Assembly (NCBI GenBank): GCA_014208095.1 | Contig: JACHMT010000001.1 | Coordinates: 1,674,001 to 1,738,000, forward strand | Origin: Actinospineispora eucalypti | GTDB lineage: Bacteria > Actinomycetota > Actinomycetes > Mycobacteriales > Pseudonocardiaceae | DNA length: 64,000 bases | Reading direction: 5' to 3' | In this document: positions 34,694 through 43,259 of the stretch, one piece after another | How the letters are laid out: every line of letters begins with the position of its first letter | How positions within the stretch are numbered: position 1 is the first letter of the stretch | Notes under the pieces: generated by a model | The model's database searches: none | Seen by the model: the letters and a program-made list of their open reading frames with translations, nothing else | Told to the model about the DNA's origin: nothing | Made by a program: the position numbers and the translations under genes

Positions 34694-34936
34694 ATGGTGT
34701 TGTTGCCCTGCCCGTGGTGCGGGCCGCGCAACGTCTCGGAGTTCCGGCACGTGGGTGAGGTGGTGGCCCGGCCGGACCCGGAGACGGTGACCCCGGAGGC
34801 GTGGCGCGAGTACCTCTACCTGCGGCGCAACACCAGCGGCTGGACCGAGGAGACGTGGTACCACGGCTCCGGCTGCCGGCGGTACTTCCGGCTGAACCGG
34901 CACACCGTCACCAACGAAACGAGGCCGGCCCGATGA
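34694..34936 (+). CDS. soxD: Sarcosine oxidase delta-type subunit
   Basis: 80 aa, full length for SoxD/MgdB. The N-terminal zinc site CPWCG (residues 6-10) and later GCRRYFRLNRHTVT are typical; SoxD binds one Zn and stabilises the tetramer. ATG 34694 follows GGGAGGA; the stop overlaps the SoxA-like ATG (ATGA). No enzymatic role of its own expected. Confidence 0.9.
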   Translation: MVLLPCPWCGPRNVSEFRHVGEVVARPDPETVTPEAWREYLYLRRNTSGWTEETWYHGSGCRRYFRLNRHTVTNETRPAR

Positions 34937-37900
34937 CCCGCCTGCCCGCCCAACCCGGGGAAGTGATCGACCGGTCCCGCTCGTTGGCGTTCACCTGGAA
35001 CGGCCGCCCGTTCACCGGCCACCCCGGCGACACGATCGTGTCCGCGCTGGCCGCCGCCGGCGAGCGGGTGTTCTCCCGTAGCTTCAAGTACCACCGCCCG
35101 CGTGGCCTGCTCACCGCCAACATGCACGACCCGGGGACGATCCTGCAGGTCGGCGACGAGCCGAACGTGCGCGCCGCGCACCGGCTGCTGGCCGAGGGCA
35201 TGCGGGTGAGCTCGCAGAACACCTGGCCGTCGCTGCGCTTCGACGTGAAGGCGGCCAATGAGCTGGCCGGGCGGTTCCTCTCCGCCGGCTTCTACTACAA
35301 GACGTTCATGTCGCCGGCGCCGCTGTGGCCGGTCTACGAGCGGGTGCTGCAGCGGTTCGCGCACGGCGGCGCGATCGGTGCGCCCGGCTTCGGCGGGCAT
35401 GAGCACCCGGACAAGCGGTACGCCCACCCGGACGTGCTGGTCGCCGGCGGTGGCCCGGCCGGCATGGCCGCCGCGGTGGCGGCCGCCGGGGCGGGCGCGC
35501 GGGTGATGCTGGTGGAGGAGGAGCACCAGCTCGGCGGGCACCTGCGCTGGGGCGGCCCGGGCGAGCTGGCCGCGCTGGCGCAGCTGCGCGACGAGGTGGC
35601 CCGCGACGAGGGCATCGAGGTGCTCACCGACTCGTCGGTGCTGGCCCGCTACGACGACAACTGGGTCGCCGTGGTGCAACGGGGCGCCGCTATGGAACGG
35701 CTGGTCAAGGCCAGGGCCGGGGTGCTCGTGGTGGCCCCCGGGCTGATCGAGCGGCCGTACGTGTTCGCCGGCAACGACGTGCCGGGCGTGATGCTGTCCA
35801 CCGCCGTGCGCCGGCTGGTGAACCTGTACTCGGTGCGGCCGGGTTCGCGGGCCGTGGTGCTTTCCGCCAATGAAGAGGGCGACGCGGCGGCCGAGGACCT
35901 GCGCCGGGCCGGCGTCGAGGTGGCCGAGCTGGTGGACGCGCGGGCCGGCGGGGGCGTTTCCCTGGTACGCGGGCGTTCCGGAGTACGCGCCGTTGAGCTG
36001 GCCGACGGGCGGCGCGTCGAGGCCGACCTGCTGGTCACCGCGACCGGCTGGACCGCGCCGACCGCCCTGCTCAACATGGCCGGCGACCGTCCGGTCTACT
36101 CGCCGCGCGCGGCCCGGTTCCGTCCGGGCGGCGAGCACGGCGAGTCGGTGATGGTGGCCGGCGGGCTGGCCGGCGACGGTTCCCGCGACGAGCTGGTCGG
36201 ACACGCGAGGGCGGTCGGCGCCGAGGCCGCGCGACGCGCACTGGGCTGGCGGACCGCCCGGTTGGCACTCCTGCCTACGCGGGCGGCCTCGCCGCCCGAG
36301 GAACCGGTGGTCGCTCCGGTGCGGATCCCGCCGCTGGCCGAGCCCGAGCATCCCGAGCTGTTCCGCGCCCGCACCCACGGCATGGTCGACTTCTCCGAGG
36401 ACGTCTCGTCCAAGGACCTGTTCAGCGCCGCGCGCGAGGGCTACGACTCGGTGGAGCTGGTGAAGCGCTACACCACCGCGACCATGGGCCCGGTCCAGGG
36501 CAAGCTGGAGACGGTGAACACCGTGGCGGTCCTGGCCGAGGCAACGGGCCGGAGCATCGCCGAGACTGGCACCACCACCTGGCGCCCGATGCACGTGCCG
36601 GTCACCCTGGGCGCGCTGGCCGGGCGGATCTTCGAACCGGTGCGGTATTCGCCGATGCAGCCGTGGCACGCGGCGCACGGAGCGAAACCGCTGGTCGCGG
36701 GCCAGTGGGTGCGCCCGGACCACTACGGCGACCCGGCCGGCGAGGTGCGCACGGTCCGCGAGCGGGTGGGCATCATCGACGTCACCCCGATCGGCAAGCT
36801 GGACCTGCGCGGCCCGGACGTGCCCAAGCTGCTGAACCTGCTCTACGTGAACAAGTGGTCCAAGCTGGGCATCGGCCGGGTGCGCTACGGCGTGATGTGC
36901 GCCGAGGACGGCGTGGTCATGGACGACGGCGTCACCGGCCGGCTGGGCGAGGACCACTACCTGATGTCCACCACCTCCTCCGGTGCCGGCGCGGTGTGGG
37001 AATGGGTGGAGAACTGGCTGCAGACCGAGCACCCGGACTGGCGGGTCCACGTCACGCCGGTGACCACCGGTTACGCCAGCATCAACGTGGCCGGCCCCCG
37101 GTCCCGGGAGCTGCTCGGCCGGCTGGTCGGCGATGTGGACCTGTCCGCCGAGGCGTTCGGCTACATGAACGTGCGCACCGGCACGGTGGCCGGTGTGCCG
37201 GACTGCGTGCTGTGGCGGATCGGCTTCACCGGCGAGCTGTCCTACGAGCTGCACGTGCCGGCCGGCTACGGGCTGCACGTGTGGGAGGCGCTGCTCGCCC
37301 ACGGGGAGGACCTGGGCGTCGCCCCGTTCGGGGTGGAGGCGCAGCGGATCCTGCGGCTGGAGAAGGGGCACCTGATCGTCGGGCAGGACACCGACGGGTT
37401 GACCAGGGCCTACTCCGCCGGCCTGGACTGGGCGGTCAAGCTGGACAAGCCGGACTTCGTGGGCCGCCCGGAGCTGGCCTGGCAGGCGGAGCGCGGCGAC
37501 GGCCCCCGGCTGGTCGGGCTGGCCCCGCTGTCCGCCGCCGTGGTGCCGCCGGAGGCCAGCCAGATCGTCGCCGCGGGCCGAATCCTCGGGCGGGTCACGT
37601 CCAGCCGGATGTCCCCGACCCTGGGCCGGGCGGTGTGCCTGGGCCAGGTGGACGCCTCGGTCGCGGAGCCGGGCAGCCGGGTCACCATCCGCCTCCCGGA
37701 CGGCACCCACACGGACGCCGAGGTCACCGAGGAGCTGGCCGCCGTCGACCCCGAGGGCAAGCGCCAGCAACTGGACACCGGCGCCCCCATCGGCCCCGCC
37801 CGCACCTTCACCCTCCCTCCGCCCGCATCCCCCTTCCAACCAACAACCCTGATTCAGTCCGTTCAGCAGGGTGGTTCAGTCGGTTCAGCGGGGGACGGCA

Positions 37901-38403
37901 CCGGGACGCTGACCCTCACCGACGAGTCGGCGTTGACCAAGGTGCAGGTCCGGGCCGCCCCGGACGGGCCGGTCGGCGCCGCACTGGGCACCCGGTTCGG
38001 CCGGACCGCACGCGGCCCGGCGGACACCCTGGTGGTCGGCTCCGGCCCGGGTGAGTGGCTGGTGCTCGGTGCGCCGGGGTTGGCCCAACGGCTCACCACC
38101 GAGCTGGCCACCGAGGACGGCGTCGGCGTGGTGGACCTGACCCACGGGCGCGCGCTGCTCCGGCTGACCGGCGAGCGCGCCGCCGACCTGCTGGCCAAGG
38201 TGTGCGCCATCGACCTGGCCGACGACGTGACCCCGGACGGCGCGGCGCTGCGCACCTCGGTGGCCCGCCTGGTGACCGACCTGGTCCGGGATGATCGGGG
38301 TGACACACCGAGCTACCTGCTGCACTGCGAGCGTTCCTCGGGCCAGTACCTGTGGGGGGCGCTGCTCGAAGCCGGCGCGGAGTTCGGCGTCCAACAAGTA
38401 TGA
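34933..38403 (+). CDS. soxA: Fused sarcosine oxidase alpha-gamma-type protein (SoxA-SoxG / MgdC-MgdD)
   Basis: 1156 aa. In order: N-terminal 2Fe-2S-ferredoxin-like domain (about 15-105; LAFTWNGRPFTGHPGDTIVS), NAD/FAD-binding disulfide-oxidoreductase domain (about 165-450; VLVAGGGPAGMAAAVAAAGA), folate-binding GcvT domain (about 570-945), a Pro/Gln/Gly-rich linker (about 948-990), and a SoxG/gamma-like domain (about 991-1156; GTRFGRTARGPADTLVVGSG; GVGVVDLTHGRALLRLTGER). SoxA is normally about 960-1000 aa with SoxG separate, so this is a genuine fusion. It would transfer the oxidised methyl group to THF as methylene-THF. ATG overlaps the soxD stop. Confidence 0.9.
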   Translation: MTRLPAQPGEVIDRSRSLAFTWNGRPFTGHPGDTIVSALAAAGERVFSRSFKYHRPRGLLTANMHDPGTILQVGDEPNVRAAHRLLAEGMRVSSQNTWPSLRFDVKAANELAGRFLSAGFYYKTFMSPAPLWPVYERVLQRFAHGGAIGAPGFGGHEHPDKRYAHPDVLVAGGGPAGMAAAVAAAGAGARVMLVEEEHQLGGHLRWGGPGELAALAQLRDEVARDEGIEVLTDSSVLARYDDNWVAVVQRGAAMERLVKARAGVLVVAPGLIERPYVFAGNDVPGVMLSTAVRRLVNLYSVRPGSRAVVLSANEEGDAAAEDLRRAGVEVAELVDARAGGGVSLVRGRSGVRAVELADGRRVEADLLVTATGWTAPTALLNMAGDRPVYSPRAARFRPGGEHGESVMVAGGLAGDGSRDELVGHARAVGAEAARRALGWRTARLALLPTRAASPPEEPVVAPVRIPPLAEPEHPELFRARTHGMVDFSEDVSSKDLFSAAREGYDSVELVKRYTTATMGPVQGKLETVNTVAVLAEATGRSIAETGTTTWRPMHVPVTLGALAGRIFEPVRYSPMQPWHAAHGAKPLVAGQWVRPDHYGDPAGEVRTVRERVGIIDVTPIGKLDLRGPDVPKLLNLLYVNKWSKLGIGRVRYGVMCAEDGVVMDDGVTGRLGEDHYLMSTTSSGAGAVWEWVENWLQTEHPDWRVHVTPVTTGYASINVAGPRSRELLGRLVGDVDLSAEAFGYMNVRTGTVAGVPDCVLWRIGFTGELSYELHVPAGYGLHVWEALLAHGEDLGVAPFGVEAQRILRLEKGHLIVGQDTDGLTRAYSAGLDWAVKLDKPDFVGRPELAWQAERGDGPRLVGLAPLSAAVVPPEASQIVAAGRILGRVTSSRMSPTLGRAVCLGQVDASVAEPGSRVTIRLPDGTHTDAEVTEELAAVDPEGKRQQLDTGAPIGPARTFTLPPPASPFQPTTLIQSVQQGGSVGSAGDGTGTLTLTDESALTKVQVRAAPDGPVGAALGTRFGRTARGPADTLVVGSGPGEWLVLGAPGLAQRLTTELATEDGVGVVDLTHGRALLRLTGERAADLLAKVCAIDLADDVTPDGAALRTSVARLVTDLVRDDRGDTPSYLLHCERSSGQYLWGALLEAGAEFGVQQV

Positions 38404-38417
38404 GGGGGCACACGACC

Positions 38418-40115
38418 ATGCCGTTCCCGAGTGACCTGCAGATCGCCCGAGGCGCTCAGCTCAAACCGATCGAGGACGTGGCCGCCGAGATGGGCATCGG
38501 CGGCCACCTGCTCGAGCCGTACGGCCGGGACGTGGTGAAGATCCGGCTGGAGGCGATCGACGAGCTGGCCGAGGCGCCGCGGGCCAAGTACGTGGTGGTC
38601 TCCGCGATCACCCCGACCCCGCTGGGCGAGGGCAAGACCACCACCACGGTGGGTCTCGGCCAGGCCATGCGGCACATCGGCAAGAAGGCCACCGTGGCCA
38701 TCCGCCAGCCGTCCATGGGGCCGACCTTCGGCATCAAGGGCGGCGCGGCCGGCGGCGGCTACAGCCAGGTCGTGCCGATGGAGATCCTGAACCTGCACCT
38801 GACCGGCGACTTCCATGCCGTCACCGAGGCGCACAACATGCTCTCCGCCGTGCTGGACAACCACCTCTACCAGGGCAACAAACGCGGCCTCGACCAGCAC
38901 CGGATCACCTGGCGGCGGGTGCTGGACGTGAACGACCGGGTGCTGCGCAATGTGATCGTCGGCCTGGGTTCCCGGCTGGACGGGGTGCCCCGGCAGACCG
39001 GCTTCGACATCACCGCCGCCTCCGAGGTGATGGCCATCTTCGCGCTGGCCCGGTCACTGCCGGAGATGCGCGCCCGGATGGGCCGGATCGTGGTCGGCTA
39101 CACGCGCACCGGTGAACCGGTCACCGCCGAGGACATCGGCGGCGCCGGCGCCATGGCGGTGATCATGCGCGACGCGCTGAAGCCGAACCTGATGCAGACG
39201 CTGGAGAACACGCCGGTGCTGGTGCACGCCGGGCCGTTCGGCAACATCGCGCACGGCAACTCCTCGGTGGTCGCCGACCTGATCGGCATCCACGGCGGCG
39301 ACTACCTCATCACCGAGGCCGGCTTCGGCGCGGACATGGGCGCGGAGCGGTTCTTCAACATCAAGTGCCGGGCGTCCGGGCTGAAGCCGGACGCGGCGGT
39401 GGTGGTGGCCACGGTGCGCGCGCTGAAGGCGCACTCCGGCGTGCACCGCATCGTGGCCGGCAAACCGCTGCCGCCCGCGCTGCTCGAGGAGAACCCGGAC
39501 GAGGTGCTCGCCGGCGGCGCCAACCTGCGCAAACAGATCGAGAACATCCGGCTGCACGGGGTGTCCCCGGTGGTGGCGATCAACGCCTTCCCGGACGACC
39601 ACCCCTCCGAGCATGCGGCGATCGCGGCGATCGCCGAGGAGATGGGCGCCCGGTCGGCGGTGTGCACCCACTTCGCGGACGGCGGCGCGGGCGCCACCGA
39701 GCTGGCCCGGGCGGTGGCCGAGGCGGCCGAGGAGCCATCGGACTTCCGGTTCCTCTACCCGGACGAGGCCTCGCTGCGGGAGAAGATCGAGATCGTGGCG
39801 GGGAAGGTGTACGGCGCGGACGGCGTGGACTACGACCTGAGCGCGTCCCGCCAGCTGGACAGCTACGAGGCGAACGGCTTCGGCAACCTGCCGGTGTGCA
39901 TCGCCAAGACCCACCTCTCCATCTCCTCGGACGCCTCGCTGAAGGGCGCCCCCACCGGCTGGCGCCTGCCCGTCCGCGAGGTCCGCGCCTCAGTGGGCGC
40001 CGGCTTCATCTACCCCATCTGTGGCGACATGCGAACGATGCCCGGCCTGGGCGCCGACCCCGCCGCCCACCACATCGACCTGGACGAGAACGGCGAGATA
40101 GTAGGCCTCTCCTGA
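38418..40115 (+). CDS. fhs: Formate-tetrahydrofolate ligase
   Basis: 565 aa, full length. ATP-dependent interconversion of formate and 10-formyl-THF. P-loop-like region TPTPLGEGKTTTTVGLGQAM (about 64-83), IRQPSMGPTFGIKGGAAGGG, and TEAHNMLSAVLDNHLYQGN are hallmarks. ATG 38418 has GAGGGGG some 10 nt upstream; an ATG at 38400 overlapping the soxA stop would add six residues. Processes C1 units delivered to folate by the demethylating enzymes on either side. Confidence 0.95.
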   Translation: MPFPSDLQIARGAQLKPIEDVAAEMGIGGHLLEPYGRDVVKIRLEAIDELAEAPRAKYVVVSAITPTPLGEGKTTTTVGLGQAMRHIGKKATVAIRQPSMGPTFGIKGGAAGGGYSQVVPMEILNLHLTGDFHAVTEAHNMLSAVLDNHLYQGNKRGLDQHRITWRRVLDVNDRVLRNVIVGLGSRLDGVPRQTGFDITAASEVMAIFALARSLPEMRARMGRIVVGYTRTGEPVTAEDIGGAGAMAVIMRDALKPNLMQTLENTPVLVHAGPFGNIAHGNSSVVADLIGIHGGDYLITEAGFGADMGAERFFNIKCRASGLKPDAAVVVATVRALKAHSGVHRIVAGKPLPPALLEENPDEVLAGGANLRKQIENIRLHGVSPVVAINAFPDDHPSEHAAIAAIAEEMGARSAVCTHFADGGAGATELARAVAEAAEEPSDFRFLYPDEASLREKIEIVAGKVYGADGVDYDLSASRQLDSYEANGFGNLPVCIAKTHLSISSDASLKGAPTGWRLPVREVRASVGAGFIYPICGDMRTMPGLGADPAAHHIDLDENGEIVGLS

Positions 40116-40120
40116 GGGAA

Positions 40121-40150
40121 ATGCCTGCATGCCTGCTAGCATGTAGGCAT
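40121..40150. promoter_or_regulatory. Candidate VapBC operator overlapping the vapB start
   Basis: ATGCCTGCATGC and GCATGTAGGCAT are inverted with one mismatch around CTGCTA. The right arm runs into the vapB ATG (40149), the usual location for autorepression by a VapB-VapC complex. Function inferred from symmetry and position. Confidence 0.6.
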
Positions 40151-40445
40151 GGCTCAGGTGACCTGGCGGCTGCCCGACGAGCTGATGGAGCGGGTGCGCG
40201 CCGCCGCCGCCGCGGCGGATCGCAGCGTCAACGAGTACCTGACGCGACTGGCCGAGGCGGCCACCGACCCGGATCTCGCCGGCGACGATGCCGCTCGTAC
40301 CAGGGAGCGGCTGACCAGAGCCGGCCTGCTGGTGCCACCGGGGCCACCACGCCAGCGTCCGGACCCCGACGCCGTGGCCGTCGCTCGCGCCGCGGCGGGG
40401 CGGGGTACCCCGCTCTCCGAGTTGGTCGAGGACGACCGAGGGTGA
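40149..40445 (+). CDS. vapB: Ribbon-helix-helix antitoxin, VapB-like
   Basis: 98 aa. The N-terminal RHH DNA-binding segment (AQVTWRLPDELMERVRAAAA, then DRSVNEYLTRLAEAA) is followed by a Pro/Ala-rich linker and an acidic C-terminus (TPLSELVEDDRG) of the kind that neutralises a PIN toxin. The ATG lies within a palindromic operator; the stop overlaps the vapC GTG. Inserted between fhs and fchA of the C1 operon. Confidence 0.82.
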   Translation: MAQVTWRLPDELMERVRAAAAAADRSVNEYLTRLAEAATDPDLAGDDAARTRERLTRAGLLVPPGPPRQRPDPDAVAVARAAAGRGTPLSELVEDDRG

Positions 40446-40873
40446 GTTGGTTCGCGGATTCCTCCGCGCTGGTGAAGCTCTACGCCGACGAACCGGGCCA
40501 CGAGGATGTGCGGTCCCTGGAGCAGATCGTTGTGGCGCAGCTCGCCCGGGTCGAGGTGCCGGCCGCGCTGTGGCGCAAGCGGCGGATGGGCGAGTTGACG
40601 ACAGAGCAGGCCGCGCTGCTCGTCGCGGAGTTTGAAGCCGACTGGTTCGGAACCGAGGACGCCCCGCGTCGTTTCGAGATCGTTCGAATGAGCTCGTTGA
40701 TCGTCGAGGACGCCGCCCACCTCACCGGGACCCGCGGGCTGCGCGCCTACGACTCGGTGCAGCTGGCCACCGCACGCGCGGTGCGTTCCGCCGACCCGGA
40801 GGTCAAGCGCTTCTTGGCGTTCGACAAGACGCTCCGCGAAGCCGCGGCCACCGATGGGTTCGAACTCCTGTGA
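40442..40873 (+). CDS. vapC: PIN domain toxin, VapC-like ribonuclease
   Basis: 143 aa. PIN acidic residues appear in order: Asp in WFADSSALVKLY (D6), Glu in ARVEVPAALWRK (about 39), and Asp in LRAYDSVQLATA (near 101) with a further FDKTLREAA aspartate. A Mg-dependent RNase that inhibits growth unless bound by VapB. GTG 40442 overlaps the vapB stop and its TGA overlaps the GTG of fchA, an unusual translational coupling of a toxin to a metabolic gene. Confidence 0.88.
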   Translation: MSWFADSSALVKLYADEPGHEDVRSLEQIVVAQLARVEVPAALWRKRRMGELTTEQAALLVAEFEADWFGTEDAPRRFEIVRMSSLIVEDAAHLTGTRGLRAYDSVQLATARAVRSADPEVKRFLAFDKTLREAAATDGFELL

Positions 40874-41388
40874 GCGAGTCCTACAGCGAGCGGACCGTCG
40901 CGGGTTTCTTGGAGGAGCTGGCGGCTCGGCGGCCGGCGCCATCCGGGGGTGCGGCGGCGGCGTTGACCGTGGCCACCGCGGCGGCACTGGCGGCGATGGC
41001 CGCCCGGTTCGCGCGGGCCGAGGAACTGATCGCGCTGGCCGGGCCGGCGGACGAGCTGCGGGCGCGGGCACTGCGGCTGGCCGACGCGGACGCGGTCGCG
41101 TACGCCGACGTGCTGGCCGCCAGGGATCCGGAGCGGAAGCGGGCGGCGTTGCGCGCCGCCGCCGCCGTCCCGCTGGACATCGCGGCGGCCGGTGCCCAGG
41201 TGGCCGAGCTGGCCGCGCGGCTGGCCACGCAGGGCAACCGCAACCTGGTCGGCGACGCCCGCACCGCCCTGCTGCTGGCCGGCGCGGCCACCCGGTCCGC
41301 CGCCGAGCTGGTGGAGATCAACGTCGGCCCCACCGACCCGCTCGCCACCGCCGCGCGCCGCCACGCCGACACAGCCACCCAAGCCTGA
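40870..41388 (+). CDS. fchA: Cyclodeaminase/cyclohydrolase family protein (methenyl-THF cyclohydrolase, FchA-like)
   Basis: 172 aa of the FTCD-C fold; the short FchA form converts methenyl-THF to 10-formyl-THF. Features: FLEELAARRPAPSGGAAAAL near the N-terminus (P-x-P-G-G-G-type folate loop, here PAPSGGAA) and the C-terminal NRNLVGDARTALLLAGAATR. With fhs it would oxidise folate-bound C1 units to formate. GTG 40870 overlaps the vapC stop. Confidence 0.85.
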   Translation: MSESYSERTVAGFLEELAARRPAPSGGAAAALTVATAAALAAMAARFARAEELIALAGPADELRARALRLADADAVAYADVLAARDPERKRAALRAAAAVPLDIAAAGAQVAELAARLATQGNRNLVGDARTALLLAGAATRSAAELVEINVGPTDPLATAARRHADTATQA

Positions 41389-41790
41389 CCCGGTCCCCGC
41401 GCACGCCACCTGACGTCCAGCGGGCCGAGACCGCCGCATCCGGTGCGGCTCGTGCGGCGTCACGTGATCGCGGTGCCGGCTCAGCTCCCGGACGTCGAGT
41501 GCTGGCTGAGTCCGCTGATTTCTTGATCGAAATCGGACTGAGCCAGCGCTCGACGGTTGCCGGAAGCTAAAGGATTAATTGCCGCAATGGATATGTGTGG
41601 GTTCTTACTGAGTGTTTCGACGAGATTGACCAGTATTCCGAGTGCGTGAAACTGGCAATTGTCTCTCCATTGGGGGTTTACAGGGTGAACGGTGACCGAC
41701 ATGATGGACGTCACATCCGATACATCCCCCCGCGTGCGATGGCGGCAAACCCGCCGGTCGCACGCGTGGACCTGGCACGCGGGAGTGGCG
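41389..41790. other. Gene-poor stretch upstream of the TMA operon with a solo core hairpin
   Basis: About 400 bp. It holds a long hairpin (41493-41555) related to the core of element E2, followed by an AT-richer section (41565-41680) that is the likely promoter of the downstream operon. A GTG at 41692 opens in the transporter frame, but the stretch to 41790 lacks transporter-like sequence and a good ribosome-binding site. Confidence 0.6.
41493..41555. repeat. Solo hairpin related to the core of element E2
   Basis: CGTCGAGTGCTGGCTGAGTC… and …GACTGAGCCAGCGCTCGACG form a 22-bp stem with two mismatches around an AT-rich loop containing TTGATCGAAAT. The stem resembles E2's core (GGACTGAACCAGCTCTC), but no flanking arms are detectable here. 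Confidence 0.75.
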
Positions 41791-42861
41791 ATGGTGGATT
41801 CAGGCAGGCTCGACCAATTGCGCGTCGAGTACCGAAACCGTCAGGTTCGCTGGGGTTTCATCTGGGCGATCTGGTGCGCGGTGTTATGGGGCGCCTGGTA
41901 CGTGCCCGGCACGATCATTTACCTGGAAGAACCGTTCGCCGGGCTGAGTGACAACTACCTGCTTGCCGCATTGGTGATCACCGTGCTGAATGCGATCGCC
42001 GTGCTGATAGCCCTGTTCATCTGGGTCGCCGTGCTCGGCAAGACCAGCGACTACGTCCGCACCCTGCGCCAGGTGAAGATCTCCCGCTGGTACGCGCCCG
42101 CCGGGCTCGCCGGCATGCTGGCGATCTTCGGGTCGATCCTGGCCATCGCGTACGTGGGGCCGCAGTTCTCCGCCGTGGCCGCGCTGCTCTACCCGATCAT
42201 CGGCGCGCTGGTCGCCCGGGTCTGGTACCACGAGAACATCACCCGCCGGGCCGCGCTGGGGATCCTGGTGATCGTGGCCGGCGGCGTGGTCATCTTCGCG
42301 CCGGGCATCGTCGGTGAGCTGACCGGCGCCGGCACCGGCGGCATGCTCGGCTACGTCGGCGGCGCGCTGGCGTTCGTCGGGTGGGGCATCGAGGGCGCCA
42401 TCGCCGGGCGCGCACTGGACGTGAGTGACCCGGACGTCGGCATCACCCTGCGGTTCACCGCCGAGGTGGTGATCTGGCTGGTGGTCGCGGTGCCGATCGC
42501 CGCCGGCCTGGCCGGCGCGCAGTTCTGGCAGACCGTGGGCGCGGCGCTGGCCAGCCCGAACGTGCTGTTGCTGCTGGTGCTGCTCGGGCTCACCTTCGGC
42601 TTCTGCTACGTGTCCTGGTACAAGTCCTTCCCGCTGATCGGGGTCGGCCGGGGGCAGGCGATCGCGGCGCTGTACGGGCCGCTCGCGCTGGTCTGGTTGT
42701 ACGTGTTCAACCTGAAGCCGCCGGGCATCCAGTTCGTCATCGGCGCGATCGTCGCCGTGATCGGCAGCTTCGTGCTGTTCACCGAGAAGCGGGACGTGCT
42801 CGAGGTGATCCGCGCGGTCCCGGCCACCCGCCGGCACGCGGTTTCCGGTGGGGAGGCGTAG
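41791..42861 (+). CDS. DMT superfamily (EamA-type) transporter
   Basis: 356 aa with about ten hydrophobic segments (WGFIWAIWCAVLWGAWYVPG; YVGPQFSAVAALLYPIIGAL; FVIGAIVAVIGSFVLFTEKR). Start chosen at ATG 41791, which has GGGAG six bases upstream and begins MVDSGRLDQLRVEYRNRQ; GTG 41692 would add 33 atypical residues. It opens an operon ending in tdm and tmm, so import of TMA, TMAO or a related methylated amine is the natural guess. DMT proteins are not the usual TMAO importers. Confidence 0.85.
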   Translation: MVDSGRLDQLRVEYRNRQVRWGFIWAIWCAVLWGAWYVPGTIIYLEEPFAGLSDNYLLAALVITVLNAIAVLIALFIWVAVLGKTSDYVRTLRQVKISRWYAPAGLAGMLAIFGSILAIAYVGPQFSAVAALLYPIIGALVARVWYHENITRRAALGILVIVAGGVVIFAPGIVGELTGAGTGGMLGYVGGALAFVGWGIEGAIAGRALDVSDPDVGITLRFTAEVVIWLVVAVPIAAGLAGAQFWQTVGAALASPNVLLLLVLLGLTFGFCYVSWYKSFPLIGVGRGQAIAALYGPLALVWLYVFNLKPPGIQFVIGAIVAVIGSFVLFTEKRDVLEVIRAVPATRRHAVSGGEA

Positions 42862-42864
42862 TAG

Positions 42865-43152
42865 ATGCTGCACATCAAGGGACACATCCTGCACGTGCTG
42901 GCCCGGGGTGACGCGCTCTGGGACGACGAGCTGTGCGACCTGGTCTGCACCGAGTACGGGCTGACCGGCGAGTACTGGCGGGGCACCGTCCGCCTCACCC
43001 TCACCGACCTGTACTCCGGTGGCCTGCTGGACGAGGTGGACACCGGGATCGCCGAGGACGGCGACCGGCTGCGGGTGCGGTTCCGGGTGAACGACTTCGG
43101 CCGGGAACGCATGCGCCAGTCCGGACTGCTCACCGAGGGGGCACAACAGTGA
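42865..43152 (+). CDS. Unidentified 95-aa protein of the TMA operon
   Basis: Not recognised with certainty. The pattern HVLARGDALWDDELCDLVCT, YWRGTVRLTLTDLYSGGLLD, then an acidic turn and a strand pair (GDRLRVRFRVND) looks like a small winged-helix fold, as in PadR-like or archaeal-type small regulators. Three bases after the transporter stop; its stop overlaps the next GTG. Could be a regulator or a subunit of the following flavoprotein. Confidence 0.75.
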   Translation: MLHIKGHILHVLARGDALWDDELCDLVCTEYGLTGEYWRGTVRLTLTDLYSGGLLDEVDTGIAEDGDRLRVRFRVNDFGRERMRQSGLLTEGAQQ

Positions 43153-43259
43153 ACGAGTTTTTCGCCTATTCGGGCGGCGAGACGTTGATGGTGATCCTGT
43201 TCATCGGCCTGCCCGCGCTGGCCCTTTACCACGCGCGGACGTTCGTGAAGAAGCTGTGA
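43149..43259 (+). CDS. 36-aa predicted single-span membrane protein
   Basis: A GTG overlapping the previous stop opens a 36-codon frame (VNEFFAYSGGETLMVILFIG, then LPALALYHARTFVKKL) that contains one transmembrane helix and a basic C-terminus. Its TGA overlaps the GTG of the following gene, so both boundaries are translationally coupled, supporting a real gene despite its size. Possibly an accessory to the DMT transporter or a membrane anchor for the flavoprotein. Confidence 0.65.
   Translation: MNEFFAYSGGETLMVILFIGLPALALYHARTFVKKL

Noticed and set aside
34816..37839. 1007-codon minus-strand frame antisense to the SoxA-SoxG gene
   Set aside because: Composition (His/Gln/Arg/Val-rich, no domain) and full overlap with an unmistakable multidomain gene show it is a codon-bias shadow.
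41692..41790. N-terminal extension of the DMT transporter from GTG 41692
   Set aside because: No Shine-Dalgarno and atypical residues; ATG 41791 has GGGAG at the right distance and starts just before the first helix.
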